Assembly: GCA_006226425.1 (NCBI GenBank)
Contig: SBGX01000006.1
Location: 186,001 to 250,000, forward strand
Origin: Bacteroidota bacterium
GTDB lineage: Bacteria; Bacteroidota; Bacteroidia; Flavobacteriales_D; Crocinitomicaceae
DNA: 64,000 bases
Direction: 5' to 3'
Shown: piece by piece, positions 1 through 8,944 of the stretch
How the letters are laid out: each line of letters starts with the position of its first letter
Numbering within the stretch: the first letter of the stretch is position 1
The notes under the pieces: generated by a model
The model's database searches: none
The model's input: the letters and a program-made list of their open reading frames with translations, nothing else
Told to the model about the DNA's origin: nothing
Position numbers and translations under genes: made by a program

Positions 1-771
1 CTGGCTCCACATGTTGCTGGAAGACACTATTATTTTTCCGGAACAGATGAAGAACGATTACAAGATTTTCAGGCAGCACTGAATCGGGAGGATGTACGGG
101 CAATCGTTTGTGCACGGGGAGGATATGGCTGTGTTCGAATCGTGGATCAACTGGATTGGTCGACGTTTCAGGATCATCCCAAATGGCTGATCGGCTTTTC
201 GGATGTGACAGTGTTTCACCAACGCTTGGAACGTGATGGTATCCGAAGTATCCATGGAACCATGCCACTTAATTACAGAGAGAACAGTAAAGAAGCGATC
301 GAAACATTATTTGAGGCACTTGAGGGTAGACAGACGCAAATAGCTGTGACTCCAGGAATAGACAGCAAGATCGGGAAGGCACAGGGGATATTGACAGGAG
401 GAAATTTGTCAATCATTTACAGCTTGCTCGGAACGGATGAACAAGCAGATTATCGGGGGAAAATTTTATTGATCGAAGACTTGTGCGAGCAGTTGTATCA
501 CATTGACAGAATGTTTTTTGCCCTGAAGAAAGCAGGGGTGTTTGATCAGATCAACGGCATCATCGTTGGTGGCTTTACAGACCTTCGGGACACGAAACCG
601 ACTTTTGGTATGGACTACAAACAAAGCTTGTTGGAAAAACTGCTTGATCGGGACATCCCGGTATGCTTTGACTTCCCTTCCGGACATATTGATGACAACC
701 GCGCATTAATATTGGGCGCGTCGATTTCCCTAGAGGTTGGGGAAGAGGTAACTGTCCGCTATCTGAAGTAG
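1..771 (+). CDS. LD-carboxypeptidase (S66 family, LdcA/MccF-like), 5' end outside the window
   Basis: The open frame runs from the first base, so the N terminus (probably about 45 residues) lies upstream; 256 residues are visible. S66 peptidases cleave the L,D bond between meso-diaminopimelate and the terminal D-Ala of muropeptide tetrapeptides during murein recycling in the cytoplasm; MccF relatives hydrolyse microcin C. The expected Ser-Glu-His triad can be placed. The nucleophile is in GFSDVT (visible residue 67), the glutamate in IEDL (159) and the histidine in SGH (229), and the spacing fits the family. The ARGGYG motif that precedes the nucleophile is present at about residue 45. The first ATG in the visible frame is at 142, but homology clearly continues upstream of it. 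Family assignment is firm; whether it acts in murein recycling or on peptide antibiotics is not decidable here. Confidence 0.9.
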   Translation: MAPHVAGRHYYFSGTDEERLQDFQAALNREDVRAIVCARGGYGCVRIVDQLDWSTFQDHPKWLIGFSDVTVFHQRLERDGIRSIHGTMPLNYRENSKEAIETLFEALEGRQTQIAVTPGIDSKIGKAQGILTGGNLSIIYSLLGTDEQADYRGKILLIEDLCEQLYHIDRMFFALKKAGVFDQINGIIVGGFTDLRDTKPTFGMDYKQSLLEKLLDRDIPVCFDFPSGHIDDNRALILGASISLEVGEEVTVRYLK

Positions 772-849
772 AAAATTCAGGAGGAAATCAACCGTTTTTA
801 GAGCATAGAAAGAAAAGCATGGTATTGTTTTTGCATGTCTGATTATTCG

Positions 850-857
850 TAATTTTG
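850..857 (+). promoter_or_regulatory. Promoter -7 element for the lipoprotein gene at 865
   Basis: TAATTTTG matches the Bacteroidota -7 consensus TAnnTTTG exactly and ends 7 bases before the ATG at 865. A start site at the usual distance would fall almost on the start codon, so the transcript would be leaderless or nearly so. A TTG at 825-827 could serve as the -33 element. Inferred from sequence only. Confidence 0.55.
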
Positions 858-864
858 TCGGGTA

Positions 865-1545
865 ATGAAAAAGGCTTGGATATATCTTGTGATGACGCTG
901 CTGAGCATGACTTCCTGCGTGGAAATTATTGATGATTTAAAAATCAACAGTGATGGGTCAGGAACATTTAAGTATGTCGTGAACCTCAGTTGGAGTAAGG
1001 TAAAAGTGAATTCGGTACTGGCATTGGATAGCCTGGATGGAAAGCGCGTTCCATCCCTGGATGAGATTCGGACAATCATCACGAAATACGAAGAAAAATT
1101 GACTACCAAAGAAGGGATTTCGAATGTGAAGGTCGATGTGAATTATGATGATTTTATCCTGAAATTTCAGTGTGATTTTGAAAATGTGACGTCCCTGCAG
1201 AAAGCGATCCGGGAAATTGCCATGGAACAGAAATTTTCAGGCAATGTGGAAGAGCTGAAGCACACCTGGTTGGTTTGGGATGGACAGAAATTGGTTCGAT
1301 CCGTGCCGACATTAACCCGACAGACGACACAACTGCTCGAAAAGGAGGATCTTTCCGAGCTCAAAAACGGGAAGTATAGTGCGATTACGCGCTTTGATCG
1401 ATCGATCGATCACGCAGAAAACCCTCTGACGGCGATCTCACCGAGCAAGCAGGCCTGCCGGGTGATGACAAACCCTTATGCGCTGATTAATGAACTAGGT
1501 ATTTTGGAAAACACGATCTACCTTGTCAAAGGCGGAGAGGAGTGA
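865..1545 (+). CDS. Putative lipoprotein of unknown function
   Basis: A 226-residue protein with a short N-terminal hydrophobic segment followed by a lipobox-like sequence ending SMTSC (Cys at about residue 18), so it is probably an envelope lipoprotein. The rest is soluble with no cysteine pair or catalytic motif I recognise. The segment after the lipobox (EIIDDLKINSDGSGTF) resembles beta-strand lipoproteins of Bacteroidota. It has its own exact TAnnTTTG element just upstream and is followed after 68 bases by two larger exported proteins on the same strand, which suggests a small envelope operon. A four-copy GATC tandem lies inside the gene at 1396-1411. The function is unknown; I do not assign a family. 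Confidence 0.75.
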   Translation: MKKAWIYLVMTLLSMTSCVEIIDDLKINSDGSGTFKYVVNLSWSKVKVNSVLALDSLDGKRVPSLDEIRTIITKYEEKLTTKEGISNVKVDVNYDDFILKFQCDFENVTSLQKAIREIAMEQKFSGNVEELKHTWLVWDGQKLVRSVPTLTRQTTQLLEKEDLSELKNGKYSAITRFDRSIDHAENPLTAISPSKQACRVMTNPYALINELGILENTIYLVKGGEE

Positions 1546-1613
1546 GTGTGTTGATAACTAAATCTATATAGAAAACTTATTTTTTGTAACTTGAACAATC
1601 TTCTTAACCAACC

Positions 1614-3485
1614 ATGAAAAAAAGAATAGTCGGCTTATTTCTGGGTGTTTTGGCTTCTTTTGCACTGAACGCACAATATTATTCGGAAGATTTTATTCCT
1701 CGGGATGCCATGACCGTTTTGAGTATCAATAATGTCAATTTACTCAAAAAAGTTCCAATGGATGACCTGGTGAAATACGATTTCATGGCCGAGGTGCAGT
1801 CCGAGCTTTTTGATGGATCGACATCCGGAAAAACGCTCAAAGATTCAGGAATTGATTTTGATCAGAAGTTTAACGCCTTTTTCGGAGAGAATCAGAAGTA
1901 TGAAATTTCTGGTTTCACCTTTGGAGTGAAGGACAAAGCAAGTCTGTTTCAGGTCTTTGATGATTTTGACAGACAGGAAAGTTATATTCCTGGGGTAGAG
2001 ATTTATGCACTTTATTACAATTATCTGATCATCAAAGGCAACGTAGCGGTGGTGTTGAGGGTTGATCCAGCATACGAACACCTTTCCTCCATGGCGGATT
2101 CGATTTGGTTTGCTCGCGGAAATGGATACTACTACGGAGATGGAGTAGAACAATGGGATGAATTGATCGAAGAAGAAGTACCGGTCAATGATGAGGTCGT
2201 GGAAGATGAAATTTTTGAAGAAGATTTTACCGATAGTACTGGTATCGAAGATCCAGCCATGATTGAAGGAAAAACTTACTGGGAAATGAAGGACAGCCTG
2301 AGTGTGGAGTTACGCATGAATTACTTTAAAAATATTTTGTGCGACTTATACGAAAGCAATATTAACCTCCGTGGAGAAGATGAAAACTTAGCATCACAAT
2401 TGAATCACCCATCGGATGGGATTTTTTACCTGGATAATTCAAGAGGTTTTAGAAATGCGACAGGGATGTGGCATTTCAAAAGAATGTTTCCGGAACTCTA
2501 TTCCGACATCAAGGAGATTTATACCGGGAATGTCATGCTGGGAGATATTGAGTTGAATGAAAGCTCTATAGACATTCGTTTTCAGGCAAATTACGGAGAA
2601 GCTCTCGGAAGCATTTATGAAAAACTAAATGGAGCGCGTTTTGATAAGAATGTGTTGAAATACATCCATCAGAATTCTACCGGCTTTTTTACTTACAATA
2701 TCAATTTAAAAGAAGGCTACAATCAGGCCTATGATATCATCATCCCAATTTTATCAAAAGAGGATGATCCACGGATTTCCAGTAGTGTATTGATGGCAGA
2801 ACTGGTCAATGAATTCGTGAATACGGACGCAATCTTTGAGACATACAAAGGAAGTATGTTTGGAAGCTTTAACGGTATTCGCAAGGTAAAAACCAGAAAG
2901 ATCGAGTTCTATTACGATGAGGAAACCTTTGAATATGAGGAAAGAGAAATTGATGGTGAGGAAGAAATGCCCGTGTTTACCCTCGGGTTCTCAACCGACC
3001 GGGGAAATATCCCTGAAAAAGTGTTGAATCATCTGGCCAGAATTACTCCTAAATTCAAGAAAATGGAGAATTATTGGGTGGTAGAGGATGCGATTTATAA
3101 TTCTGTTCCACTCTATATTATCAATGAAAATAACTTGCTGATCTTCACAAATGATGCTGATTTGGCGCTCCATCATCATGACGGTTATGGGTCCTCATCC
3201 CTAAAAGGAAAAAAGGCAAAAGCGGCCAGGAAAAGTAAGTTTATGTATGCTTATTTTGATTGGGGACAAGCATTGAATAGTCTTCCGAGAGAGATATTCA
3301 ACCAGAAGCAAAATGAAATTTTGGATGCCATGCGAGGAAAAACCGGATTGATCGAATTGGAATCTTCCAAGACGAGCCGGGAGAAAACCTCTTTTCACTT
3401 GAGTTATAAATATCAGGGGGATTACGATAATTCTGGAAGGTATCTACTGGATTTGGTTAATTCGATCTATGTACTTTCAAAATAA
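1614..3485 (+). CDS. Exported DUF4836-like protein
   Basis: A 623-residue protein with a classical signal peptide (KKR, hydrophobic stretch, ALNAQ cleavage region near residue 20). The segment IPRDAMTVLSINNVNLLKKVP and what follows resembles DUF4836 proteins of Bacteroidota, which have no known activity. An acidic low-complexity stretch rich in Glu, Asp and Val lies around residues 180-220. The C-terminal part describes a soluble periplasmic or surface protein. No T9SS sorting signal is visible. The next gene starts 9 bases after the stop and encodes a shorter protein with the same opening logic, so the two are probably co-transcribed relatives. A near-consensus TA(T)nTTTTG run precedes it around 1578-1586. 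Family assignment is tentative. Confidence 0.7.
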   Translation: MKKRIVGLFLGVLASFALNAQYYSEDFIPRDAMTVLSINNVNLLKKVPMDDLVKYDFMAEVQSELFDGSTSGKTLKDSGIDFDQKFNAFFGENQKYEISGFTFGVKDKASLFQVFDDFDRQESYIPGVEIYALYYNYLIIKGNVAVVLRVDPAYEHLSSMADSIWFARGNGYYYGDGVEQWDELIEEEVPVNDEVVEDEIFEEDFTDSTGIEDPAMIEGKTYWEMKDSLSVELRMNYFKNILCDLYESNINLRGEDENLASQLNHPSDGIFYLDNSRGFRNATGMWHFKRMFPELYSDIKEIYTGNVMLGDIELNESSIDIRFQANYGEALGSIYEKLNGARFDKNVLKYIHQNSTGFFTYNINLKEGYNQAYDIIIPILSKEDDPRISSSVLMAELVNEFVNTDAIFETYKGSMFGSFNGIRKVKTRKIEFYYDEETFEYEEREIDGEEEMPVFTLGFSTDRGNIPEKVLNHLARITPKFKKMENYWVVEDAIYNSVPLYIINENNLLIFTNDADLALHHHDGYGSSSLKGKKAKAARKSKFMYAYFDWGQALNSLPREIFNQKQNEILDAMRGKTGLIELESSKTSREKTSFHLSYKYQGDYDNSGRYLLDLVNSIYVLSK

Positions 3486-3494
3486 GGAAAGCTG

Positions 3495-4832
3495 ATGGCA
3501 AGAAAAGGGCTCTTCATACTCTTTTTATTGGGAGTTTTAGCCGCTTTCTTTTATTTCCGCTTTTATATGCATAACAAGGAGCAGGAACCCTTGTTGATCG
3601 AGCGGATGCCGGAGGGTGACCTCATTGGAAAGGTCGATGTGTTGCAGTTAGCCAGAGAATTGAAGCCTTTCCTGTTCTACAATAAAATCCCATTTCGGGA
3701 CATGCTTTCTTACGAGTTTATTTTGGCGCAGGGGAAGAATTACGGTGTCAATCTACAGGAACCAGCGTACTTTTTCGTCAATGGGGGCGGAGAGGAATGG
3801 GGAGCCATGTTTGCACTGAGTGATAGCAGTAGGGTGAGAGCTGGCTATCAGCGACTCTCAGCAGAAGTGGAGTTAAAAGACACGACGATCGGAAAGCAAA
3901 AGCTAGTGAAAATCAATGGTGAAAACCTCTTTTTGACACATGGTGAAAAATGGCTCATGCTTTATCATGGAAAAAATGTATTTACCTATGTTCATAAAGT
4001 GCTTTATACCAAACGCGGAGAGATCAAGGAGCGATGGAAGCGCTTCCGTGAGATCAAGGAGTTTGAAGGAGAAAGTCTGATCGTTAGTTCGGAAGGAAAG
4101 CAAGTGAGAAAGTATGGTTTTGAAAGCCTGGTGATGAGTCAGGATTGCGATTCGATCCATTTGGATATTAAAGCTTTTGTGAGAAGTTCACTTCCCCTTG
4201 GATTGGAAATGAAGCAACAAGGAATGAGTTTGATGAACCGTGATCAAAGCAAGCGAACAGTTGATCTACATTTGAAGATAGACAGTTTGAGAGGGAAGAA
4301 AAACAACCCTCTGGTGAAACTTCTGAGAGATGCGGGTAAACGAGTAGGCTTTCCGACCGGAGAATTTCTGGAAGCCTGGGAAGGAGACGTTAGTTTCCAG
4401 GAAGGAGGACTGTCTATGGTACGAGAGAAGTATGTAGAAACAGTGATGGATGAGGAATTCAATACAAAACAGGTAGAAAAGGAACGGGAAACCTGGGTGC
4501 CGGCATATTCACTGTTGCTGTCCATGAATGAGAAACAAAAGCAATTTGTAGGGAAACTCTTTGCTAAGGGAATCATGCGGAAAGATCAGGAACATTATCG
4601 TTTACTTACCTCGCCGCCGCTGGTTTTTTATCAGAGAGATGATCATCTCATGTTTTTTTCAGGAATGAAAACACCTGAATTGCTGGATTCGGTATCCAAT
4701 GAAGTGCGTTGGACCGACGGAGATCTGATCTATCATTTTCAATTGGATTCCATTCAGGAAAAGCAGCTTTTCTTCAAGTTAGGCATTCCTTTACTTCCCT
4801 TTTTGAAGAAGCAAAAAATTTTCATGAAATAA
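3495..4832 (+). CDS. Membrane-anchored or exported protein, DUF4836-like relative
   Basis: A 445-residue protein with a single N-terminal hydrophobic segment (residues 6-23) and no obvious signal-peptidase site or lipobox, so it may stay anchored in the inner membrane with the body in the periplasm. After the anchor come ERMPEGDLIGKVDVLQLARELKP and later DMLSYEFI. This parallels the IPRDAMTVLSINNVNLLKKVPMDDLVKYDF region of the preceding gene, suggesting distant homology. Start ATG at 3495 is 9 bases after the stop of that gene, so the two are almost certainly co-transcribed. The function is unknown. A GGGGA-TAT-TCCCC hairpin lies directly after the stop. Confidence 0.7.
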   Translation: MARKGLFILFLLGVLAAFFYFRFYMHNKEQEPLLIERMPEGDLIGKVDVLQLARELKPFLFYNKIPFRDMLSYEFILAQGKNYGVNLQEPAYFFVNGGGEEWGAMFALSDSSRVRAGYQRLSAEVELKDTTIGKQKLVKINGENLFLTHGEKWLMLYHGKNVFTYVHKVLYTKRGEIKERWKRFREIKEFEGESLIVSSEGKQVRKYGFESLVMSQDCDSIHLDIKAFVRSSLPLGLEMKQQGMSLMNRDQSKRTVDLHLKIDSLRGKKNNPLVKLLRDAGKRVGFPTGEFLEAWEGDVSFQEGGLSMVREKYVETVMDEEFNTKQVEKERETWVPAYSLLLSMNEKQKQFVGKLFAKGIMRKDQEHYRLLTSPPLVFYQRDDHLMFFSGMKTPELLDSVSNEVRWTDGDLIYHFQLDSIQEKQLFFKLGIPLLPFLKKQKIFMK

Positions 4833-4845
4833 GGGGATATTCCCC
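4833..4845. repeat. Short perfect palindrome between the DUF4836-like gene and polA
   Basis: GGGGA and TCCCC form 5-bp arms around TAT, touching the stop codon of the upstream gene and lying 9 bases before the polA -7 element. No T-run follows, so it is not a standard terminator. It could be an operator or a weak attenuating hairpin. Confidence 0.4.
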
Positions 4846-4854
4846 GTAGTTGTT

Positions 4855-4862
4855 TAGTTTTG
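4855..4862 (+). promoter_or_regulatory. polA promoter -7 element
   Basis: TAGTTTTG matches TAnnTTTG exactly. A TTG at 4860-4862 that is in frame with polA is part of this element, which argues against it as the start codon and for the ATG at 4902. Confidence 0.65.
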
Positions 4863-4901
4863 GAAAGAAAGCACAATGCTTTCATCAAAAACCAAACGTT
4901 C

Positions 4902-7712
4902 ATGCTAACCCCACAAATTGACAAAAAACTCTTTTTACTGGATGCCTTTGCTTTGATCTATCGGGCCTACTTTGCCTTTGCAAAGAATCCCAGAATTAAC
5001 TCGAAGGGACAAAATACTTCCGCTGCATTTGGTTTCGCCAATGCCTTGATAGACGTCATCCGGAAAGAAAAACCAACGCACATAGCGGTTGTTTTTGATG
5101 CACCGGGGGGAGCAACGAATAGGCAGCAGGATTTTGCCGATTATAAAGCACATCGCGAAGAAATGCCGGAGGATATTCGATCCATGATCGAACCGATTAA
5201 AAAAATAGTTGAATCTTTTCGGATCCCCATTCTGTTGAAAGAAGGCTTTGAAGCGGATGATATTATCGGAACGCTGGCAAAAAAGGCAGAGCAGGAGGGG
5301 TTTACAACTTATATGATGACTCCCGACAAAGATTTTGCACAATTGGTGAGTGAGCATATCTTCATGTACAAACCTGGAAGAGGAGGAAATCCTCCGGCAA
5401 TATGGGGGATTCCGGAAGTACAGGAGAAATTTGAAGTGGAAGATCCGCTTCAGGTGATCGATATTTTGGGCTTGTGGGGAGATGCGTCTGATAATATTCC
5501 TGGAATCCCTGGGATCGGAGAAAAAACGGCAAAAAAGCTGGTCAAACAGTATGGTTCCGTAGAAAACTTGATTGACAATGCGGAAGAACTCAAGGGCAAG
5601 CAAAAAGAGAATGTGATCAACTTTGCCGAACAGGGGAAAATGTCCAAGATGCTCGCAACAATTATTTTGGATGTGGATGTACCATTTCAACCGGAAAAAT
5701 TGATTTTGGAAGACCCGGATGCGGATAAGGTAAAAGAAATTTTTACGGAACTGGAGTTCCGAACCATGGCCAAGCGCGTTATTGGAGAGGAAATTGTTGT
5801 TAGTTCCACAACGACCGCTTCGAACGGAGATGGTCAACTGGATCTATTTGGTAAACAAAGCCTGGTGGAAGAGCAGGAGGCCGTGGAAACTTCGGATCTA
5901 AAGACCATTGCTACCGAAAAACCGAAGTATCACCTGGTGAGCACGAAGGAGGAAAGAGAGGAACTTCTGAAACTGATTATGAATGAGAAGCAGGTCTGCT
6001 TTGATACTGAAACCACCGGCATTGAGCCACTCGAAGCGGAGATGGTTGGAATGTCTTTCTCTTTTAGGGAGAAGGAAGCCTATTATGTAGCATGCCCGGA
6101 AGACCAGATAAAAACGAAAGAAATAGTTGATCAGTATCGGCCTTTTTTCGAATCTGGTAAGATTGAGAAGATTGGGCATAACATGAAGTATGATGCTCAA
6201 ATTCTAGCCAATTACGATGTCGAATTGAAAGCTCCGTATTTTGACACCATGATTGCTCACTACCTGATTCAGCCGGAGTCCAAACAAAGCATGGACTTTC
6301 TTTCGGAGTACTACCTGAAGTATCGACCAATCTCGATTGAGACAATTCTCGGGAAGAAAGGAAAAAATCAAGGGACCATGCGTGATAAAACGGCCGAAGA
6401 AGTCGTTGATTATGCCTGTGAAGATGCGGATATCACCTTTCAATTGAAACAGCTATTTGAGCCAGAAGTCCAAAAGGAACACCTGAAGGAGTTGTTCTAT
6501 GAACTTGAATTGCCCCTGATGATGGTGCTTTGCCGTATGGAGCGGGAAGGTGTGGCCATCGATGTGGATCATCTGGAGAAATTGTCCGTTCGATTGGAGC
6601 AAGAAGCGATCGAGCTGGAGCAAAAGGTGAAGGAACTGGCGGGCATGGATTTTAACCTCGATTCACCTAAACAATTAGGAGATGTGTTGTTTGAACACAT
6701 GAAGATCTCTTCGAAAGCCAAGAAAACCAAAACAGGACAATATTCCACCTCCGAAGACGTACTGGAGAAGTATCGGAAAGATCATCCGATTATTGAAATG
6801 ATTTTGGAATACCGACAGGCCCGGAAGTTGAGAAACACGTATGTCGGACCCCTCCCAACGATGATTTTGAAAAAGGATGGGCGTGTTCATTCACATTTCA
6901 TGCAGACGGTGGCAGCTACTGGAAGGCTGAGTTCCAATAACCCGAACTTGCAGAATATTCCGATCAGGACAGAGAAAGGAAGAGAGATTCGCAGGGCTTT
7001 CATTGCACGTGATAAAGATCATCTGCTCATGTCGGCAGATTACTCGCAAATTGAGCTGCGAATCATTGCGGCGATGAGTGGGGATGCCTCCATGATCAAG
7101 GCCTTTAAGGATGGCCAGGATATTCACGCCGCTACGGCTTCCAACGTGTTTCATGTGCCGATTGAAGAAGTAACTCGAGATCAGCGGAGTGCGGCCAAAG
7201 CGGTCAATTTTGGGATTATTTATGGGCAGTCGGCCTTTGGATTAGCTCAGAATCTTGGAATTAGTCGAACAGAGGCTAAGGGAATCATCGATCGTTATTT
7301 CGAGCAATTTTCGACAATCAAAGGCTACATGGATCAGGCGATTCAGGGAGCAAGGGAGCACGGATACGTGGAAACCATCATGAAACGTAGGCGCTATTTG
7401 CCGGACATTAATTCAGCGAATGCCGTGGTCAGAGGTTTTGCAGAACGAAATGCCATCAACGCTCCTATTCAGGGTTCTGCCGCTGATGTTATCAAGTTGG
7501 CAATGATTAAAGTGGATGAAGCGATGAGGAAGCAGGGAGTTCGTTCCAAGTTGTTGTTGCAGGTACATGATGAACTCGTTTTTGATGTGCACAAGGAAGA
7601 ACAGGACCTGATGAAAAAGCTGGTCAAAGAAGCAATGGAAGGAGCCGTTGAATTATCGGTGCCGATGGTTGTCGAAATGGAGTTGGCCGAAAATTGGTTG
7701 GAAGCACATTAA
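4902..7712 (+). CDS. polA: DNA polymerase I
   Basis: A 936-residue family A polymerase with all three domains, which fills gaps and removes RNA primers in replication and repair. Residues 1-290 are the 5'-3' flap exonuclease (acidic motifs such as EADDIIGTLA and GDASDNIPGIPGIGEKTA). About 350-540 is the 3'-5' proofreading exonuclease, with its catalytic acids intact: FDTETTG (Asp368, Glu370), NMKYDA and YACEDAD. So, unlike the Taq-type enzymes, proofreading should be active. About 550-936 is the polymerase. Motif A is DYSQIELR (Asp713), motif B is R762-S-A-A-K766 followed by NFGIIYGQ, and motif C is QVHDELVF (His889, Asp890). I chose ATG 4902 because the in-frame TTG at 4860 lies inside the -7 promoter element. 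A bidirectional terminator hairpin follows the stop. Confidence 0.97.
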   Translation: MLTPQIDKKLFLLDAFALIYRAYFAFAKNPRINSKGQNTSAAFGFANALIDVIRKEKPTHIAVVFDAPGGATNRQQDFADYKAHREEMPEDIRSMIEPIKKIVESFRIPILLKEGFEADDIIGTLAKKAEQEGFTTYMMTPDKDFAQLVSEHIFMYKPGRGGNPPAIWGIPEVQEKFEVEDPLQVIDILGLWGDASDNIPGIPGIGEKTAKKLVKQYGSVENLIDNAEELKGKQKENVINFAEQGKMSKMLATIILDVDVPFQPEKLILEDPDADKVKEIFTELEFRTMAKRVIGEEIVVSSTTTASNGDGQLDLFGKQSLVEEQEAVETSDLKTIATEKPKYHLVSTKEEREELLKLIMNEKQVCFDTETTGIEPLEAEMVGMSFSFREKEAYYVACPEDQIKTKEIVDQYRPFFESGKIEKIGHNMKYDAQILANYDVELKAPYFDTMIAHYLIQPESKQSMDFLSEYYLKYRPISIETILGKKGKNQGTMRDKTAEEVVDYACEDADITFQLKQLFEPEVQKEHLKELFYELELPLMMVLCRMEREGVAIDVDHLEKLSVRLEQEAIELEQKVKELAGMDFNLDSPKQLGDVLFEHMKISSKAKKTKTGQYSTSEDVLEKYRKDHPIIEMILEYRQARKLRNTYVGPLPTMILKKDGRVHSHFMQTVAATGRLSSNNPNLQNIPIRTEKGREIRRAFIARDKDHLLMSADYSQIELRIIAAMSGDASMIKAFKDGQDIHAATASNVFHVPIEEVTRDQRSAAKAVNFGIIYGQSAFGLAQNLGISRTEAKGIIDRYFEQFSTIKGYMDQAIQGAREHGYVETIMKRRRYLPDINSANAVVRGFAERNAINAPIQGSAADVIKLAMIKVDEAMRKQGVRSKLLLQVHDELVFDVHKEEQDLMKKLVKEAMEGAVELSVPMVVEMELAENWLEAH

Positions 7713-7745
7713 AAAAGGAGGAGCTTTTTGATTACTCCCCCTTTT
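7713..7745. terminator. Bidirectional terminator between polA and the convergent membrane-protein gene
   Basis: AAAAGGAGGAG (7713-7723) pairs with CTCCCCCTTTT (7735-7745) with one mismatch, around an 11-base loop. A-tract and T-tract flanks let it work on both strands, as expected between two converging genes. Confidence 0.7.
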
Positions 7746-7753
7746 GTTACGCA

Positions 7754-8944
7754 TTAAGATTTAGCCTGCACGTAGCAGAGATAGTTGTTTTCGGTATGTG
7801 CCAATTGCGTTTGTATTTGGACGAATTCCTGAAGAAGAACCGATAATACCGTTTCTCGAAGCCAAAGTTTGTCCACCGCGATCAGTCGCTCCGGTTGATC
7901 CGGAAAGTAGCTTTTGACAAGCGTGTTGTAATCTTCGATTTGCTTTCTCAGTTCTACCTGAGAGAAGGGGCCCCGAGCATGCTCAAATTCCTGTCGGACG
8001 ATTCGATTGTCGTTCAGTCTTTTGATGTCTTTGAAAGGAATACTCCGTGCCTTTTCGATACTTACCCCCTCAGAAACGGCCACCAAATGGTTTCGGGTTT
8101 CCTCGAGGTGTTCATTTAGTTTTGAGCTGGCACGGTGAAAACGAATAACAGAATCATCATCCGCCACTTTTTGAAGCAAAAGTGAATTTGCTTTGGCCAG
8201 ATCTTCCTTGTGGGAATAGAGGTAATCATGTGTGGCAAAAAAGCTGCTTTTCAGTGTTGCACTGTAGCCTAGATTGATCATGGCAAAGAGCAAACTCCCG
8301 AGAGCCATCATGAGCACTGAATTGACAATGGTGTTGAAGCGAATTTCCGGCCTCCTGATCCGACTCATGAAGTAGATCGGGACATAAGCAAAAACGAATA
8401 CGGAAATTCCGCCCAGCATGAGTATGTTGGCAGCTGGCCAGTGCATTAGTTTGAAAACCATTCCCGAACTAGTAATGATTCCCAGGAGGAATCCAAAGCT
8501 CAGGACCCACTTATCCGTTCGCTCCTCTTCATCACGGAACTTGAGGACGATCATCAGTGGTAGAAAAACGAGTGCAAAAAAGAGTCCCCCCAAGATGATC
8601 ATGGCGGCAGCACCCGGTAAGTGAAAGATTTTGAAAATGGCCCCAAGAAGTGCAAAAAAAGTGGCAGCTATACCTGAGTATTTTAAGGTCTTTTTCATGG
8701 CGTAAAAATTTTTAAACGTTAGCAAATTGTCTGTTTCATCCTGTATTTCCTTCAATTCCATTTGAAAGAAACGAGGAAGCATTCGTTCATAGAACGCAAA
8801 GAAATTGTCCGATTCGGTCAACTCCTGCTCGACGATACAGCACATGTGATCCAGTAGGTTATCTTGCAGATCTTCAAGAATCACCCCACGTGCCCGGATA
8901 TCATCCAGCATGAAGTCAACTTCCTCTTCTTTAACCCTGTACAT
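7754..8944 (-). CDS. Membrane protein with HAAS-like N terminus, partner of the PadR regulator
   Basis: A 396-residue protein. The first 80 residues are a soluble helical domain with the DLQDNLLDHMCCIVEQEL signature. This resembles the HAAS-type domain found in membrane proteins encoded beside PadR regulators. Roughly residues 88-215 contain about four to five transmembrane segments, with two similar FKxxHxPxA stretches (FKIFHLPGA and FKLMHWPAA), suggesting an internal duplication. The C-terminal 170 residues are a hydrophilic, probably coiled extracytoplasmic region rich in Glu, Lys and Arg. The ATG lies inside the end of the padR gene (14-base overlap), so translation is coupled. In known PadR pairs the membrane partner responds to envelope state and the regulator controls both genes. 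That role here is an inference. Confidence 0.75.
   Translation of the reverse strand: MYRVKEEEVDFMLDDIRARGVILEDLQDNLLDHMCCIVEQELTESDNFFAFYERMLPRFFQMELKEIQDETDNLLTFKNFYAMKKTLKYSGIAATFFALLGAIFKIFHLPGAAAMIILGGLFFALVFLPLMIVLKFRDEEERTDKWVLSFGFLLGIITSSGMVFKLMHWPAANILMLGGISVFVFAYVPIYFMSRIRRPEIRFNTIVNSVLMMALGSLLFAMINLGYSATLKSSFFATHDYLYSHKEDLAKANSLLLQKVADDDSVIRFHRASSKLNEHLEETRNHLVAVSEGVSIEKARSIPFKDIKRLNDNRIVRQEFEHARGPFSQVELRKQIEDYNTLVKSYFPDQPERLIAVDKLWLRETVLSVLLQEFVQIQTQLAHTENNYLCYVQAKS

Noticed and set aside
1396-1411. Four tandem copies of GATC as a phase-variation tract
   Set aside because: Only 16 bases, inside a coding frame, and four copies are too few to expect frequent slippage. It may be chance.
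4935-5837. A 300-codon open frame on the minus strand inside polA
   Set aside because: It lies entirely antisense to the polA exonuclease region, has no recognisable domain and low-quality composition, and is a by-product of the coding strand.
7754-8944. GldL gliding-motility protein
   Set aside because: Only short FKxxHxPxA motifs agree. The N terminus, helix count and PadR linkage are different.
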